A DNA stretch of 64,000 nucleotides from Podarcis raffonei. Lineage: Eukaryota; Chordata; Lepidosauria; Squamata; Lacertidae. Position numbers and translations under genes: made by a program. Location of the stretch: positions 54,538,001 through 54,602,000 of the forward strand of contig NC_070609.1 in assembly GCF_027172205.1 (NCBI RefSeq), in the 5' to 3' direction. Position 1 is the stretch's first letter; every line of letters starts with the position of its first letter. The notes beneath the pieces were generated by a model that worked only from the letters and a program-made list of their open reading frames with translations, was not told the DNA's origin and made no database searches. Shown here piece after piece: positions 12,440 to 23,667 of this stretch.

Positions 12440-12955
12440 CTGGGGCCATCTCTTAGATTAGGCACAATGAGGCAGCTGCCTTGGGTGATAGCTACTGAGA
12501 AGGAGGGAGGCAGGTCAGCAGCAGCCCCCCCATTCTTCTAAACCCTAAGCCAGTCTGTTCTGCACCCCCTAAGCTAGCCCATAGCGGAGCAAGCCATTCG
12601 GGTGCCTGGGGAGGTGTGCATGCCCTGTGTCCAGGGGCGGGGCCAGCTGCCCGCGGGAGCGGGGTGAGCCAGGGCAGGACGCTCTGTGGGCCTCTGAGGA
12701 GTCTGCCTGCCTCCTTCCACTCAGCCGCCCTACAGCTGAGGGGGAGGCGGTGGGCATTTGGGGCAGCATGGAGCCTGTGGATGCCCAAGCCACTGCGTCA
12801 CTCCCAGGAGAAACACGTGGCTTGGGCACGCTGCAGGCCCCACGGCGAGTGCCGCCCGGCATTTTGTCAACCCCCCCTCAGTGGTGACACCCGGGGCAGC
12901 CCAGCCCCACCGCACCCCTTCCTCCACCCCTGCCCATAGCAAGTGGGCAGCCCTA
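12440..12955. repeat. G+C-rich dispersed repeat, copy 1
   Basis: A G+C-rich island in A+T-rich DNA with overlapping open frames on both strands that look like composition effects. The part near 12700-12750 (CACTCAGCCGCCCTACAGCT) matches, reversed, 22140-22190. Confidence 0.5.
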
Positions 12956-13935
12956 ATGTGACTTACTTCAGTGTAAATCAGTACAGCAGAGGTGAGGCAC
13001 TGCATCTGGCCAGTGTGTCCAATCCTTAACCCTCCATCCCCATCCTGGACCAACTTTGACATATACATTTAACTGTACAAGAACAACTTCATTCTTTCAT
13101 CTTCAGACACAGTTGGCATATATCCCTATTCCTTGGCACTGTTTTTCTGTGAACTGGCACCCATCCCGAGATGAGTGAGAAATCCATCCTCAGTTACTAT
13201 GATATTAATCGTAAAACAAGAGGATTATTGTTTTTTATTTCATTTGGCAGCTATTAAAATAAATACATGACGGAATAGGGGAGACTTGTTTCCATCAAGC
13301 CATCATCAAAGGAACTAGAGAATGACTTGACACCCATTTCTTAAAGGATTAGGGATGTTTATGGTTTAAACACATTTTCCAGTGTCAATACATGAGGAAG
13401 TCCTTTATGTACAAAGGCTTGAGAAGAATATTGTTGTAAGTGTTGGAAAGCTTAGAGAAATTCAAAGAATTTCGTGCAGGATTTTTTAGGAGCAGGATTT
13501 GTGGCTTTTGAACTTTTATAGATGCGGAAGTCAATTAATCATGAAGACCAATGATAAGATTAAGCATTGGGTCAGTTAAAGATTGAGTGACCATTATAAA
13601 ATGAAAGCTGGGGGTGTGACCCAGGTTATTTTCTTTTCCACTACACCTATTAACATATTGTAACCTGTGCAATGGTGTCTCTTCTTGAGAAGTAACTCTG
13701 TGCTTTGTGTAAATATTATACACCATTCTCTAAAACGGTTGGCTCGGAGGGGTTAGCATACCATATAACAGGATGAACAGGTCATGGAACCAGGCCAAAG
13801 GGTGATCTGGGGAGACTGAAGATATGAATCATTCAGGCAAGGAGAAAAGGCATCACCAGGAGCACAAACAAGGAAGCAAACTCTCAAAAGCCCCTTTCAG
13901 AAGTTACCTCCGCATACTCCAAGGTGCATGGATGG

Positions 13936-13938
<3 letters not shown>
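12956..13938. other. No gene seen
   Basis: A+T-rich sequence, no supported feature. Confidence 0.4.

Positions 13939-13972
<34 letters not shown>
13939..13972. repeat. (TG)n microsatellite
   Basis: Uninterrupted TG dinucleotide run. Confidence 0.95.
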
Positions 13973-13974
<2 letters not shown>

Positions 13975-14628
13975 ATACTTGGTTGGTTGCATGAAGGAGC
14001 CAATGAGCATCCAGGCTGGACGCTGGAGACACAGAAGCATGCTTGCTCTGTGCTGGATCCAAAGCCATGACTAGTGGAGAAGCAAGATATGTTGGGGTGT
14101 TGATGCTGTGAGCTCCTCCATCTTATGCTCAGGTTGTATATATGTGCAAATAAAACCATATATCCTAAAGGCACCACAGTCTTTGTTGATCCTCATTCCA
14201 AGGAAACTGAACCTGAGTGAGCCCCTGGAACCCCTGAATTCTTTCACTGCTCAGAGATTGGGGTGGAATGTAGCAGTGCTTTAACAACCTGGGCTAAGTG
14301 GTTTAAAAAACAAATTGCCATCAACCTCCTCATATTTCCCCCTACCCTATCACCCAGCATGTAAATCAGAGGATAAGGTAGCTTTTAGTACAAGCCTTAA
14401 TGAATCTGGTTTCTTTTGTCTGAGAGATTTTTATAACCAGACTGGTGCTCTTTCACATCATCAATTCTCCACGATTAGTAGATGCCAGACATTACCGGTT
14501 AAGCATTCAGCAGCTATTTCATTTCCTTTCTTCCTTGATATATCTGAACCTTGTTAGTATTTGAGTGTATAGCAGTGCTGCCAACACCTTGTATTAAGGG
14601 ACCGGTTTGTAAAATATACGCAGCCCTA

Positions 14629-14949
14629 TTTTGAATATGAGCCATTTGCACCAGTGTTAGGAACCATCTATGAATAATTTTCACATTGTTTTCTCCAACA
14701 GAGGCCAAGAATGAGAGAAAAAAAAGGTTTTGTGGACCAGAGTTTATTCCATATCAGTTTCTTCCCTCCAGGTCTTTTTCACAATTAGAAGATGGTATGT
14801 GAAAAAAACCTGGAAGGAGGAAACTGATATGGAATAAACTCTGGTCCACAAAACCATTTTCTTTCATTCTTAGCCTCTGTTGGAGAAAACAATGTGGAAA
14901 TTATTCATAGATGGTTCCTAACACTGGTGCAAATGGCTCATATTCAAAA
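14629..14949. repeat. Long near-perfect inverted repeat (hairpin)
   Basis: Two arms of about 150 bases separated by roughly 16 bases. The left arm runs from TTTTGAATATGAGCC to CCAGGTCTTTTTCAC; the right arm runs from GTGAAAAAAACCTGG to GGCTCATATTCAAAA. Only scattered mismatches and small indels separate the arms. No coding capacity is seen. Confidence 0.9.
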
Positions 14950-15679
14950 CTCAGCCCTGTTGGTGACACAGTGGAGCCACAGAGACTTATAGGCATGTAT
15001 GGTGGACCTGCTCTTTGGTCCAGACCTTCTGGGCTGCAGCTTTTGGGAAAATTAGCACCACTGTTGGTCACTTAGTCCAGCCAGATCTAGCCCCGTGTCT
15101 CCTTTCCATATCTAAAGCCAAAAACTCTTCAGTTACATCAGAAACACTTCTCTTTTATATTTGGGTGGCTGCTTGCCTTGTTATAGCTCAGGGATGGTAA
15201 GGTGGTTTAAATTTTACAGTCGATAATTGGCTCAAAAAGGCTGTGTCTAGCGCAGTCATTGAAAGACTTACTCATCCTGTGCTACGGGGAACTTCAGAGC
15301 TTGAGGATTGTGCGGGTAATTGGTGGATCTTTATTATGTATCTTAATAATTGCCCTGTCTCAATATAAGCCCCACAAAGTATGATATCATTTGGAAGTAA
15401 CTTTAACAAGCACTTGGCCAATGTGGGTTTCCCCCCATTTATGACTTACTTTGCCCACTTATTTTTCCCCCTTTATAATGAGATGTTAGTGCTCTTTCAC
15501 TGGTTTTTCTATTGTAAAAATCTATATTTATTCTACTTTTTTCTTGTATATTTCCCATGTCCTCTATCTATCTATGGAAAGACAAGAAACTGAGATCCTG
15601 GGAACCTGACCAAGTCCCAGGGGCCAAATGGAGATGTATGGAGAGCAGCATACTCCACACTGAACACAGAACACATATT
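14950..15679. other. No gene seen
   Basis: A+T-rich sequence with no supported feature. Confidence 0.4.
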
Positions 15680-15885
15680 CTCACAAATGTAGGAAGCTGC
15701 TTTATACTGAGTGTTGGCCCATTGGTCATGTAGCTCAATACTGTCTACACTGACTGGCAGCAGCTCTTCTAGGTTTCAGTCAGGGTTCTCTCCTGTTCCT
15801 ACCTGGAGATGCCAGGGATCGAATCTGGGACCTTCTGCTTGCAAAGTAGAGTGACTGAGTGACAGTCCTTCCTACTGGCCAAGGA
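15680..15885 (-). mobile_element. tRNA-Ala-derived SINE
   Basis: Starts AGGAAGCTGCTTTATACTGA and runs through CACTGACTGGCAGCAGCTCT and CCTACCTGGAGATGCCAGGG to the degraded tRNA-like head on the reverse strand. Confidence 0.82.
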
Positions 15886-16318
15886 GCAACCGTAGCATCA
15901 CTGAGAATGGAAAGTCAAAGAGAATGTTCATGTTAACATACACCCAGGCATTATCTGTAGCAAGACTGGTGAAGGAAGTGTGTAAATAAGAAGCTGGAAA
16001 TAGCAACAAGGATAGAATAGAAATGGAAGCACATCCTATAAGACCATAAGAAGAGACCCTCCTGGATCAGATCAAAGGCCCAGGTAAGGCTGGGAGAGAA
16101 CATTCACAGCAACAATTACAAGGCTTGCTTACAAGATTTCTTGGTCCCCATTAAAGCATGTTTTCATTGTTGCTGTTGAACAATATGAGTTCTCTGTTCT
16201 TTCTATGAAAATTGCCTGTCATTCCACCCGCTGATTTTCTTCTCCAAGGGACACTGTGGGACACAATACAGCAAAGTCCGCTGCCTAATATTTATGGGCA
16301 GAGAATTCCAAATAGTAG
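15886..16318. other. Short CR1 piece, otherwise nothing seen
   Basis: About 45 bases at 16041-16085 (ACCATAAGAAGAGACCCTCC) match the CR1 3' block. The rest is unassigned. Confidence 0.45.
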
Positions 16319-16405
16319 GAACATAAGAATATAAGAGGCTGCTGTATTAGGCCATTGGTCTATCTAGTCTAGCATCCTATTCTCACAGTGACCAACCCTA
16401 CCAAG
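16319..16405 (-). repeat. CR1 3' end fragment
   Basis: GAACATAAGAATATAAGAGG followed by CTAGCATCCTATTCTCACAG, the terminal CR1 block reversed. Confidence 0.7.
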
Positions 16406-16675
16406 ATGACACTGGAAGTCCCTCCCTAATCAATGATTCTATGACCTGGTCCAATGTCACTCAGTGAATATGCCCCCCGTAACAGTTTTGGTGGTAGTGT
16501 ACAAAACAAAAATGCTATTGAGCCATCATCCCTCTTGTATGTTTCAATCATAACATAGTTTGACATGCTGTTGATTTCTGCCTGCCAAGTGTGGGGCACT
16601 TTAATGTATATAAAAAAGGTGAGGTAGACTTGATAGAGGCATATGAAACAATGCACTAGAATACAGGGACCTTCA

Positions 16676-16745
16676 GCGAAGCTGGATGTTGGCCACTGTG
16701 AGAACAGAAGACCACAAGGGCCTTTGGACTAGAAGGGCCTTATGT
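16676..16745 (+). repeat. CR1 3' end fragment
   Basis: GCTGGATGTTGGCCACTGTG and GGGCCTTATGTTCTTA in the forward sense, opposite to the piece at 16319. Confidence 0.5.
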
Positions 16746-17399
16746 TCTTAAGTAGTTATGAAAGGTAAAGATCTGCTTTGCAACAAAAAATGTATTGCTT
16801 TTATTGCAGTTTATTAGTTTCATGTTATCTTGCAAGCTGCTGCAGCGCCTTGTGAACTGCTCAGAATGTGCCCTGTAAATCTCAAGTGAGCCAATAAAAG
16901 AAAACTACAACTATAAAATTACTTTGCACAGAGAACAAAGAGCAATAGATGCACACAGTCATTTGTCTTAAGGGTGGTTCCTGTGAGGTAACGTGACAAA
17001 TCTTTCCAACATGTTCATTGACAAGTAGGTTCTACAAAGACACACATTCTACCTTCTGCTTGTGCTGTTTACCTCAAAAAAAGGCTGACTAAAAGTTGTT
17101 CTACATGGACCTCACTTTTTTTTATTGTCTCCGGTCTATCATTCCTCTAACTTGGCCACATATTGTACCCAGATGAAACTATACATCTTTGTCAGCTATG
17201 CTGGTTCTCTGCAATTCATTTATGAATTCACCAGAGTTAATGGTAAATCCAACTTTATTTTTAATGAGCCCTGGAAGCCTGCACAGAGTTCATAATTGAC
17301 TCCTTCAGCCAGGACACCCCACTGAGTCACTCTCCAGGACCCGGCCTCCTACGTCGTATGGCAGCTGTTTCTCCAAAAGGGATGTGTGCCAGATACTTA
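16746..17399. other. No gene seen
   Basis: Unique-looking A+T-rich sequence. Confidence 0.4.
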
Positions 17400-17560
17400 C
17401 CTATTTATTTATTATATTTAAGCCCCACCAGCTCTCCAAGGCACTCAAGGTGGCATACATAGTTCTCCTGCCCACACAATTTATCCCCACAGCAACCTTA
17501 TGAGATAGGTTAGGCTGAGAGACAGTGACTGGCCCAAGGTCACCCTATGAGCTTCTTGTT
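17400..17560 (-). repeat. MIR-like (CORE-type) SINE fragment
   Basis: CACTCAAGGTGGCATACATA, then CAACCTTATGAGATAGGTTA and GACTGGCCCAAGGTCACCCT: the core and tail of a MIR-like SINE, reversed. Confidence 0.75.
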
Positions 17561-18274
17561 GAGTTGATAATGCATACATTACGCCAGACAGAGCTTTATG
17601 GCATACCTGTCAACTGCCCTGGAAAAAAGGGGACATGTTTTTTTCTTGCGAGAGGACAGTGGCCGAAATGGCTGCTGTGATCTCATGCAATTTCCCACTG
17701 GCTGATGCAAATATCTAACTATGTAGAATTCTAACATTTGATCCTGATGTTGAAAGGTTTGGTATGTATTTCCCTCCAGCACAAAAATCTAGCCTTTTAA
17801 GAAAATCAAGGGGCTGGCTGCTTTCATGCTACCATTAAAAGGTATGCACTTGTGGAATAAAGTTCTGTTCAAGCAAAGTCTTCCATAACCGGAGCAGAAG
17901 GTCTGTTTCTGCTGGAGAATTGAAGGCAAGCAGCTTCCTAAACAGCACACATGAAATGATGGTGACATCTGGTGGTCATTAATGTTTTACTTGTAGCATC
18001 CGAGAGAAATCTCAATGCTGTTGAGCTAGAGTCAAAACTGCAGTCTGAGGCAGGCTCGTGGAAAGCTAGTCTGAAACATGGGGCAAAAGTCTTGTTAGAA
18101 TCAAGTTATAGACTCAAAGAAGCAGCCAGTCCCTGGCTGGGACCCCAACCAGCTTAGGCCACCGAGGCCTGGGCAGGTATACCCATGTGCTCCCGCCCCT
18201 TGCACGGACCTGATCTGAGGCACATAACCATAACTTAATTTTAAAGCCTATGTCCTGGGAATCTTCCCCTGCCT
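17561..18274. other. No gene seen
   Basis: GGCATACCTGTCAACTGCCC at 17600 resembles a MITE end also seen at 22408. Nothing else is assignable. Confidence 0.4.
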
Positions 18275-18517
18275 GAATGGTGGAGAAAGTGTGTCGAGAA
18301 AAGATTTCCTCCTACCGTCATAACACTAGAACTTGTGGACATCCAAAGAAGATGAATGTCAGAAATTCAGGGCAGATAAAAGACTTCTTAATGCAGCTCA
18401 TATTTAAACTGTGGAACTTGCTTCCACAGGAGGCAGTGATGGTCACTAACTTGAATGGCTTTAAAAGAGAACTGGACAAATTCACAGAGGAGAAGCCTAT
18501 CAATTTCTATTAGTCAG
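18275..18517 (+). repeat. CR1-type LINE fragment
   Basis: Translates to LIFKLWNLLPQEAVMVTNLN and continues in the CR1 C-terminal pattern, with upstream stop and frame decay. Confidence 0.82.
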
Positions 18518-19129
18518 GCTTCTTGGAAGATGAATACACAGCCCTGGTTTCCCAAAACATCTTGGAAGGGCAGAAGTTACTTAAAGGCAGAGGCCAACGC
18601 AGCCAACCCTGTCTGAATAAAGTCTTGCCAAAATCTCCAGAGAAGGTCTTTCCTCGACCCACTACCAGAGATCCAGGAATAGGAGTGCCAGTGTTTTGTA
18701 GCTCCTCTACAAAATACATTCTATCACCACGGAGCTTGCTGGCCTTCCCCAAGTCCCTGTTTGTTTATGGGCCTTGTGTTCATCAGACTCAGTCAAAGGC
18801 TCCTTGGATCATGGATTCATCAAACTGAGAAGGAATCAAAGGCCATCTGTTCCAACCCCCCTGCCCCTCTGTTGTACTACAGAATCATTTGCACATTAAC
18901 CAACATTGATAAGCTCTGTTGCTACTTGTAATGTTATCAAAGAATAAGGAAATAACATAGGAGGCACATATTATAGCGTTGGAAAGATATATGCACCAAA
19001 TATGTGTCAGAGGATTGCCAAAGCATGTGCCATCAGGACGCAACATCATCAAAGCAAGAAGTCAGGTGATTCGTTATTCATATCTAGAAATCCCCCACAT
19101 TACTTTCTCATGCTCTCTTGGGTTGGGGC
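18518..19129. other. No gene seen
   Basis: Short open frames on both strands lack family resemblance. Near 18795-18895 there is a decayed CR1-like terminal stretch. Confidence 0.4.
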
Positions 19130-19338
19130 AACTGGCTAAAATGTTTTTAAATGTTTTAAATGGTTTTACATTTGGTTCCTCTGTTTTGTTTTTGTCAGGT
19201 TGATGTTGGTTAAATGTTTAGTTGGGGTTGGCAGTTATTTTAATTTGGGTATAACTGTAAACTGTTTAGTATTGTTATTATTGGTTTCTATTGATTTATT
19301 CAATAGAAGTGTGGCTCGGGAAACCCAGCAAGATGGGT

Positions 19339-19390
<52 letters not shown>
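19130..19390 (+). repeat. L2-like LINE 3' end with (TA)n tail
   Basis: Ends CTCGGGAAACCCAGCAAGAT followed by GGGTGGGATA and a TA run (19343-19390), the typical 3' end of the reptile L2-like family. Confidence 0.7.
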
Positions 19391-19394
<4 letters not shown>

Positions 19395-19836
19395 AGTTTT
19401 ATGGAGTTTTATTAGGTATTGTTATTTATTTCACGACAAGGTATGAGAAAGGTTTGGTTCTCCAGATTTCACTGAACTACAACTCCCATCTGCGCCAGTG
19501 GGCATAGCCAATTGACAGAGATGATGGCAGCTGTAGTTCAGCAACATCCAGTGGTGTAAATTGTTCCAAACATCAGATCTATGGGATTGCAGTGACATTA
19601 AAAACTGGGCAAATGTCAGTTTCTGTTCCTGTTTCTCACTTTCTCAAAGTTAAATTCAGTTCTCCACATTTCCACATCATTTTGCAAACTTCTTTTGTAA
19701 AAGAATCCTCATGAAAATTAGTGCAAATTTCTCCTGAAATATATATTTGAAAGTAATTTTTGCATTTTCCCAAATATAATGCATTTTGGTATGTTATTTT
19801 CATCTATCCATCTATCTACACTTTTATCCTAGTGCA

Positions 19837-20054
19837 GGGTTTCCCAAACTTGGTTCTCAAGTTGTTTTGGGGGCAACAATTCACATCATCCCTGACCACT
19901 GGTCCTGCTAGCTAGGTAAGGCTCCCTCAGCCTGGAAAGCGAGTGCTGCATAGTCCCTTTGACTGGACTTGCCTGTCCAGGGGTCTTTTACTTTTATCTG
20001 CTAGCTAGGGATGATGGGAGTTGTAGTCCAACAACAGCTGGAGCCCCTGCCCTA
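19837..20054. mobile_element. MITE-like element split by a BovB-tail insertion
   Basis: Begins GTTTCCCAAACTTGGTTCTC. The second part reads GGGATGATGGGAGTTGTAGT then CCAACAACAGCTGGAGCCCC. It is interrupted at 19917-19997 by a separate insertion. Confidence 0.6.
19917..19997 (+). mobile_element. Short BovB/Sauria-SINE tail insertion
   Basis: Eighty-one bases ending CTGTCCAGGGGTCTTTTACT, the tail shared by BovB and Sauria SINEs. It is flanked by the perfect 12-base duplication CTGCTAGCTAGG at 19905-19916 and 19998-20009. Confidence 0.75.
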
Positions 20055-20225
20055 GTGTATACATTTTTGTGTGCACATTCAATGGCTAGAGAATTCAGAG
20101 CTGCAAAATTCAGAGAAGTAATGTTGCCTCCGTGTGGTAAGCTGTTGAACCGCAAGCAGTATAGCAGGTATACAAAATCTGTGGCCCTCTAGTTGTTGCT
20201 GAACTACAACTCCCATCAGCTCCAG

Positions 20226-20297
20226 CATAGAATCAGATCAGAGGATTGAAATGATGGAAGGGACCCAAAGGGTCATCAAATCCAACCTGCTGCAGGC
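20226..20297 (-). repeat. CR1 3' terminal fragment
   Basis: GATGGAAGGGACCCAAAGGG followed by TCATCAAATCCAACCTGCTG, the last bases of CR1, reversed. Confidence 0.7.
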
Positions 20298-20396
20298 ATG
20301 GCCAAAGGTGAGGGATAATGGAAGTCGTAAGATAACAAAGGAAGAGTTTGTGGTGATATCTGACACATCTTTTTCTAGAAAAATAGCACTGACCAC

Positions 20397-20424
20397 ATGT
20401 GTGTGTGTGTGTGTGTGTGTGTAT
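20397..20424. repeat. (TG)n microsatellite
   Basis: TG run directly abutting the head of the Sauria SINE at 20425. Confidence 0.93.
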
Positions 20425-20772
20425 GGACGCGGGTGGCGCTGTCGGTTAAACCACAGAGCCTAGGGCTTGCCAATCAGAAGGTCGGCGGTTCAAATTCCCG
20501 CAATGGGGTGAGCTCCCGTTGCTCGATCCCAGCTCCTGCCAACCTAGCAGTTCGAAAGCACATCAAAGTGCAAGTAGATAAATAGGTACTGCTCCAGTGG
20601 GAAGGTAAACGGCATTTGCGTGCGCTGCTCTGGTTTTGCCAGAAGTGGCTTAGTCATGCTGGCCACATGACCCGGAAGCTGTACGCCGGCTCCCTCGGCC
20701 AATAAAGCGAGATGAGCGCCGCAACCCCAGAGCCAGAGTCGGTCACGACTGGACCTAATGGTCAGGGGTCCC

Positions 20773-20776
<4 letters not shown>
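20425..20776 (+). mobile_element. Sauria-type SINE, full length
   Basis: Head GGACGCGGGTGGCGCTGTCG with tRNA-like boxes (GTTAAACCACAGAGCC; GGTCGGCGGTTCAAATTCCC), then GTCACGACTGGACCTAATGG and GTCAGGGGTCCCTTTAC at the tail. Dinucleotide repeats lie on both sides, so a target duplication cannot be defined. Confidence 0.93.

Positions 20777-20857
<81 letters not shown>
20777..20857. repeat. (CA)n(TA)n microsatellite
   Basis: CA run changing into TA run, starting at the SINE 3' end. Confidence 0.95.
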
Positions 20858-20860
<3 letters not shown>

Positions 20861-21659
20861 ATCACCCACAAACAGGCAATATCCCAATCCAACAGGTCTA
20901 CCCCCCCAAAAAAAAATCACATTTCACAACATAGGAGTAGTGTGAGTGGGGGATGGGAGAACCACATTGAAGAACTCAGGCATGGAGGAGGGGCAATCTC
21001 ATCCTTTCTTTCCACAGTCCAAATCATCTGTCAGGAGAGTTGGCCAGGGTGCAGGCCACCACCAGTGGGACCCTCACCACCACTGTGCCACATGCTGGTG
21101 GCACCGTAGCTGTACCAACAGCTGTGTCACCTCCGCCACTTGTGGAGAAGCACTCTGGAGGACCACCGAATCACCACACTCGTTTTCTGGGTTGTTTTCA
21201 TTTTGTGTTCTGTATTCCACCCGCCCCACATACCGTCTAAACTAATGAAGAGCAGGTTAAAAGTATTTGAAATAAACGTATAAAATGCATTGATAAAAAG
21301 GTCTTTGCTGACCGCCCCACATATGACCACCTCATTTCTTCCATTGTTTGTACAATTTTCTCATTTGAGAGGATAACTTAAATGACCTTCTCACACCAAT
21401 AGGTGGTGCTGGTGATCAGAAATCACTTTCAACACAGAAAATGAAAAGTTTGTATTAAACAGTGAGAAATCCCTCCCAAATGGACACAATGGTATTGTGG
21501 AGAGGTGGAGGGGGGAATGGTAGAGTGTGGACCAAAAATACACTTCAGTTGGAATTGGTTCAAAAGAAGAAGAAAAGAAGGAACACGGGCTGCCCACCTG
21601 TGACTCCCGACCCTCCCCCGATCTCCTTCCCCCTTCCCCCTTCATTTTGGGGAGGCTCA
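20858..21659. other. No gene seen
   Basis: The A+T content falls towards 21600. No supported open frame. Confidence 0.4.
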
Positions 21660-22260
21660 GGAGGCAGGTGGCTGTTGCCCAGGAGGGGTGCAAGGTGTGT
21701 GGTTTCTCTGCTGGGCAAGGTGCAAACCCCTTCTTCCCACCCTTCACGTTTTTCTAGGGACTGGTGGCAACCCTGGGCACAATGCACTCTACTGAAACAT
21801 AGGGTTCTCTGCCTCCCCCAATTTGTCAAAATGAAGGGGGAAGGGGGCAGGAGATTGAGGGAGGCTCATTAGTTGTGGGTAGGCGGCACGGTTGCCCAGG
21901 AGGGGCGCAAGATGTGCGGTTTCTCTGTTGGGCAAGGCGCAGGGGGTGAGATGACTTAAATCCCCTCGGCCAACTGGAGTGGCGGCGGAGCTGGCGTAGA
22001 GATGGGCAGCTGAGCGTGAGAGAGAGCGTGTCCCCAATGGCCAGGAACTGCAGAATTCAAATGGACTTTTTCTGCTCCACTCTCAAACATCCAGGGGAGC
22101 AAACTGCACACTGCCCCTTGGGCATGCGCAGGCACTACGTTGCCTCTCCCCCAGCTGTAGGGCGACTGAGTGGGAGAGGGCAGGCAGATTCTGGAGGCCC
22201 CGCGGTGTGCCCCGCCCCTCCCCTGCAAGGAGCTCAGTGATGGCACCCAGGGTGGGCTGA
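21660..22260. repeat. G+C-rich block with internal duplication, copy 2
   Basis: About 50 bases beginning TTGCCCAGGAGGGGTGCAAG (about 21675) recur with a few changes at about 21889. Between them, AAAATGAAGGGGGAAGGGGG is the inverse of CCCCCTTCCCCCTTCATTTT upstream. The part at 22140-22190 matches the G+C-rich repeat at 12700-12750 in reverse. Confidence 0.6.
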
Positions 22261-22319
22261 AAGAAGCATCCACCATTACACAGCTTGCCTCAGTGTTTGA
22301 TGTTTAAAATATTTATTTC

Positions 22320-22391
22320 TTAATTTTGGGCTCAAAAATTAGGGGTCTTCTTATACACGGGCACGTCTTATCGATGGGAAAATACAGTAAT
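22320..22391. repeat. Terminal piece of a MITE
   Basis: GGGTCTTCTTATACACGGGC followed by ACGTCTTATCGATGGGAAAATACAG resembles the terminus of the element at 37091. Confidence 0.4.
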
Positions 22392-22407
22392 TCCTCCTTC
22401 AAGAGCC

Positions 22408-22537
22408 ATGGCATACCCTCCAACATTTCTCTGATGAAAATAAGAACATTCTAAAGAAAAGGGGGACATTCTGGGATCAAATCAGAAACTGGGGCAGCCT
22501 CTGGAAAATAGGGGCACTTGGAGGGTCTGCCATGGGC
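22408..22537. mobile_element. MITE-like element, CCCTCCAA termini
   Basis: Starts GGCATACCCTCCAACATTTC and ends CACTTGGAGGGTCTGCC, giving inverted ends of about 12 bases; noncoding. Confidence 0.55.
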
Positions 22538-22675
22538 AGATGATACCTCCTTCAATGAGAGCCATGAGTGAAAGGTACTTCCCCCATCAGAAGCTATGGG
22601 AAGACAGCACTTCTTCCATCAGGAGCCATGGAGCATTCTGTGTGAAGGGTTTTATAATTTACTGCTGTTACTGAT

Positions 22676-22783
22676 TACATTTTTTACTCTACTCCTCAAA
22701 GAAGCTCAAGGTGGCACATGTGTTTCACCCCAGCCTGATTTTATTATCCCCCCGATCCTGTTAGGTAGGCAAAGCTCAGAGGT
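22676..22783 (-). repeat. MIR-like SINE 3' part
   Basis: CAAAGAAGCTCAAGGTGGCA then GATCCTGTTAGGTAGGCAAA, the 3' half of the MIR-like family, reversed. Confidence 0.55.
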
Positions 22784-22888
22784 AGGGACCTCCTCGCTGA
22801 TAAGAGATTTTTACACAGAGCTTGAATGGTCAGCTGTCAGGTGTGCTGTAGTAATGGGTTTCCTGCATTGCCAGGAGGTTAGGCTAGA

Positions 22889-23074
22889 TTAGAATTGCCA
22901 TATGTCCAGAATTTGCTGGACATACCCGGAATACTGTAGTCGCAAGCAGTGTCTGGGTGGAAATTGGCAAAATGTATGAAAATCCAGATGTATGGCAACC
23001 TATGTTGGCAGTGTCGTTTATGCCCAACAACTTTTGTGTATGGATTTTCATTTTTTGAAATATGGCAACCCTAG
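22889..23074. mobile_element. MITE with AGGGTTGCC termini
   Basis: Same family as 4225-4483 in the opposite sense: ATTGCCATATGTCCAGAATT at the left, GAAATATGGCAACCCTAG at the right. Confidence 0.65.
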
Positions 23075-23621
23075 ATTACATGACATTGGAAGTCCCTCCC
23101 TACTCAATGGTTCTGTGACCTGGTCCAATGTCATTCAGTGAACATGCCCCCCATAACAGTTTGGGTGGTGGTGTAACAAAACAAAAATGACTGCAGCAGT
23201 CAGACTAACCCACTCCTGTGTATCAAAACAACTCCATCTGGTTTTACTAAACAGAAATACAGGGTAGGACATGTTTTCTTGGCAGTGGAAAAGGGGAAGA
23301 TAAGAAAACAGCTTACGTAGTTAGAAACTGCAAAGCTCCACTCTCTCTTCAGCTTTTGCCCTCTTTGACTCAGAAGAGAGAAATAAAGGGACGCTGGTAT
23401 GGATTTCTAGGACAGATTTGACTTCTGAAACTTTTGGCTTTGGTGAAACAGGAGCCAGAGGGGTTTGCGTGACCCTCCCACTTTTTAGCAAATCATTCAA
23501 GGAGACTGAGAAACTTGATCCTCCTGTATTCCCTGTGCAAGTGAAAGGCACGCTAGAAGGTAAGGCACTTTAGCAAACACTAGAATCTCTTACTGAATAC
23601 AGTTTTGCTGGTGAGGGAGTA

Positions 23622-23623
<2 letters not shown>
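23075..23623. other. No gene seen; short duplicate of 16420-16505
   Basis: TGACCTGGTCCAATGTCATT and CATGCCCCCCATAACAGTTT at 23116-23162 recur nearly unchanged at 16441-16487, indicating an unnamed dispersed repeat. The rest is unassigned. Confidence 0.5.
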
Positions 23624-23664
<41 letters not shown>

Positions 23665-23667
23665 ATG
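23624..23667. repeat. (TC)n(TG)n microsatellite
   Basis: TC run followed by TG run. Confidence 0.93.

Noticed and set aside
12492-13068. Several overlapping open frames on both strands in the G+C-rich block
   Set aside because: Low stop density from composition, repetitive sequence, no family resemblance.
20425-20500. tRNA-like boxes suggesting a tRNA gene
   Set aside because: They are the head of a Sauria SINE; no mature tRNA fold or isolated gene.
21391-22276. Overlapping open frames of 80-136 residues
   Set aside because: They overlap in several frames within a duplicated G+C-rich repeat and encode low-complexity Pro/Ser/Arg-rich sequence.
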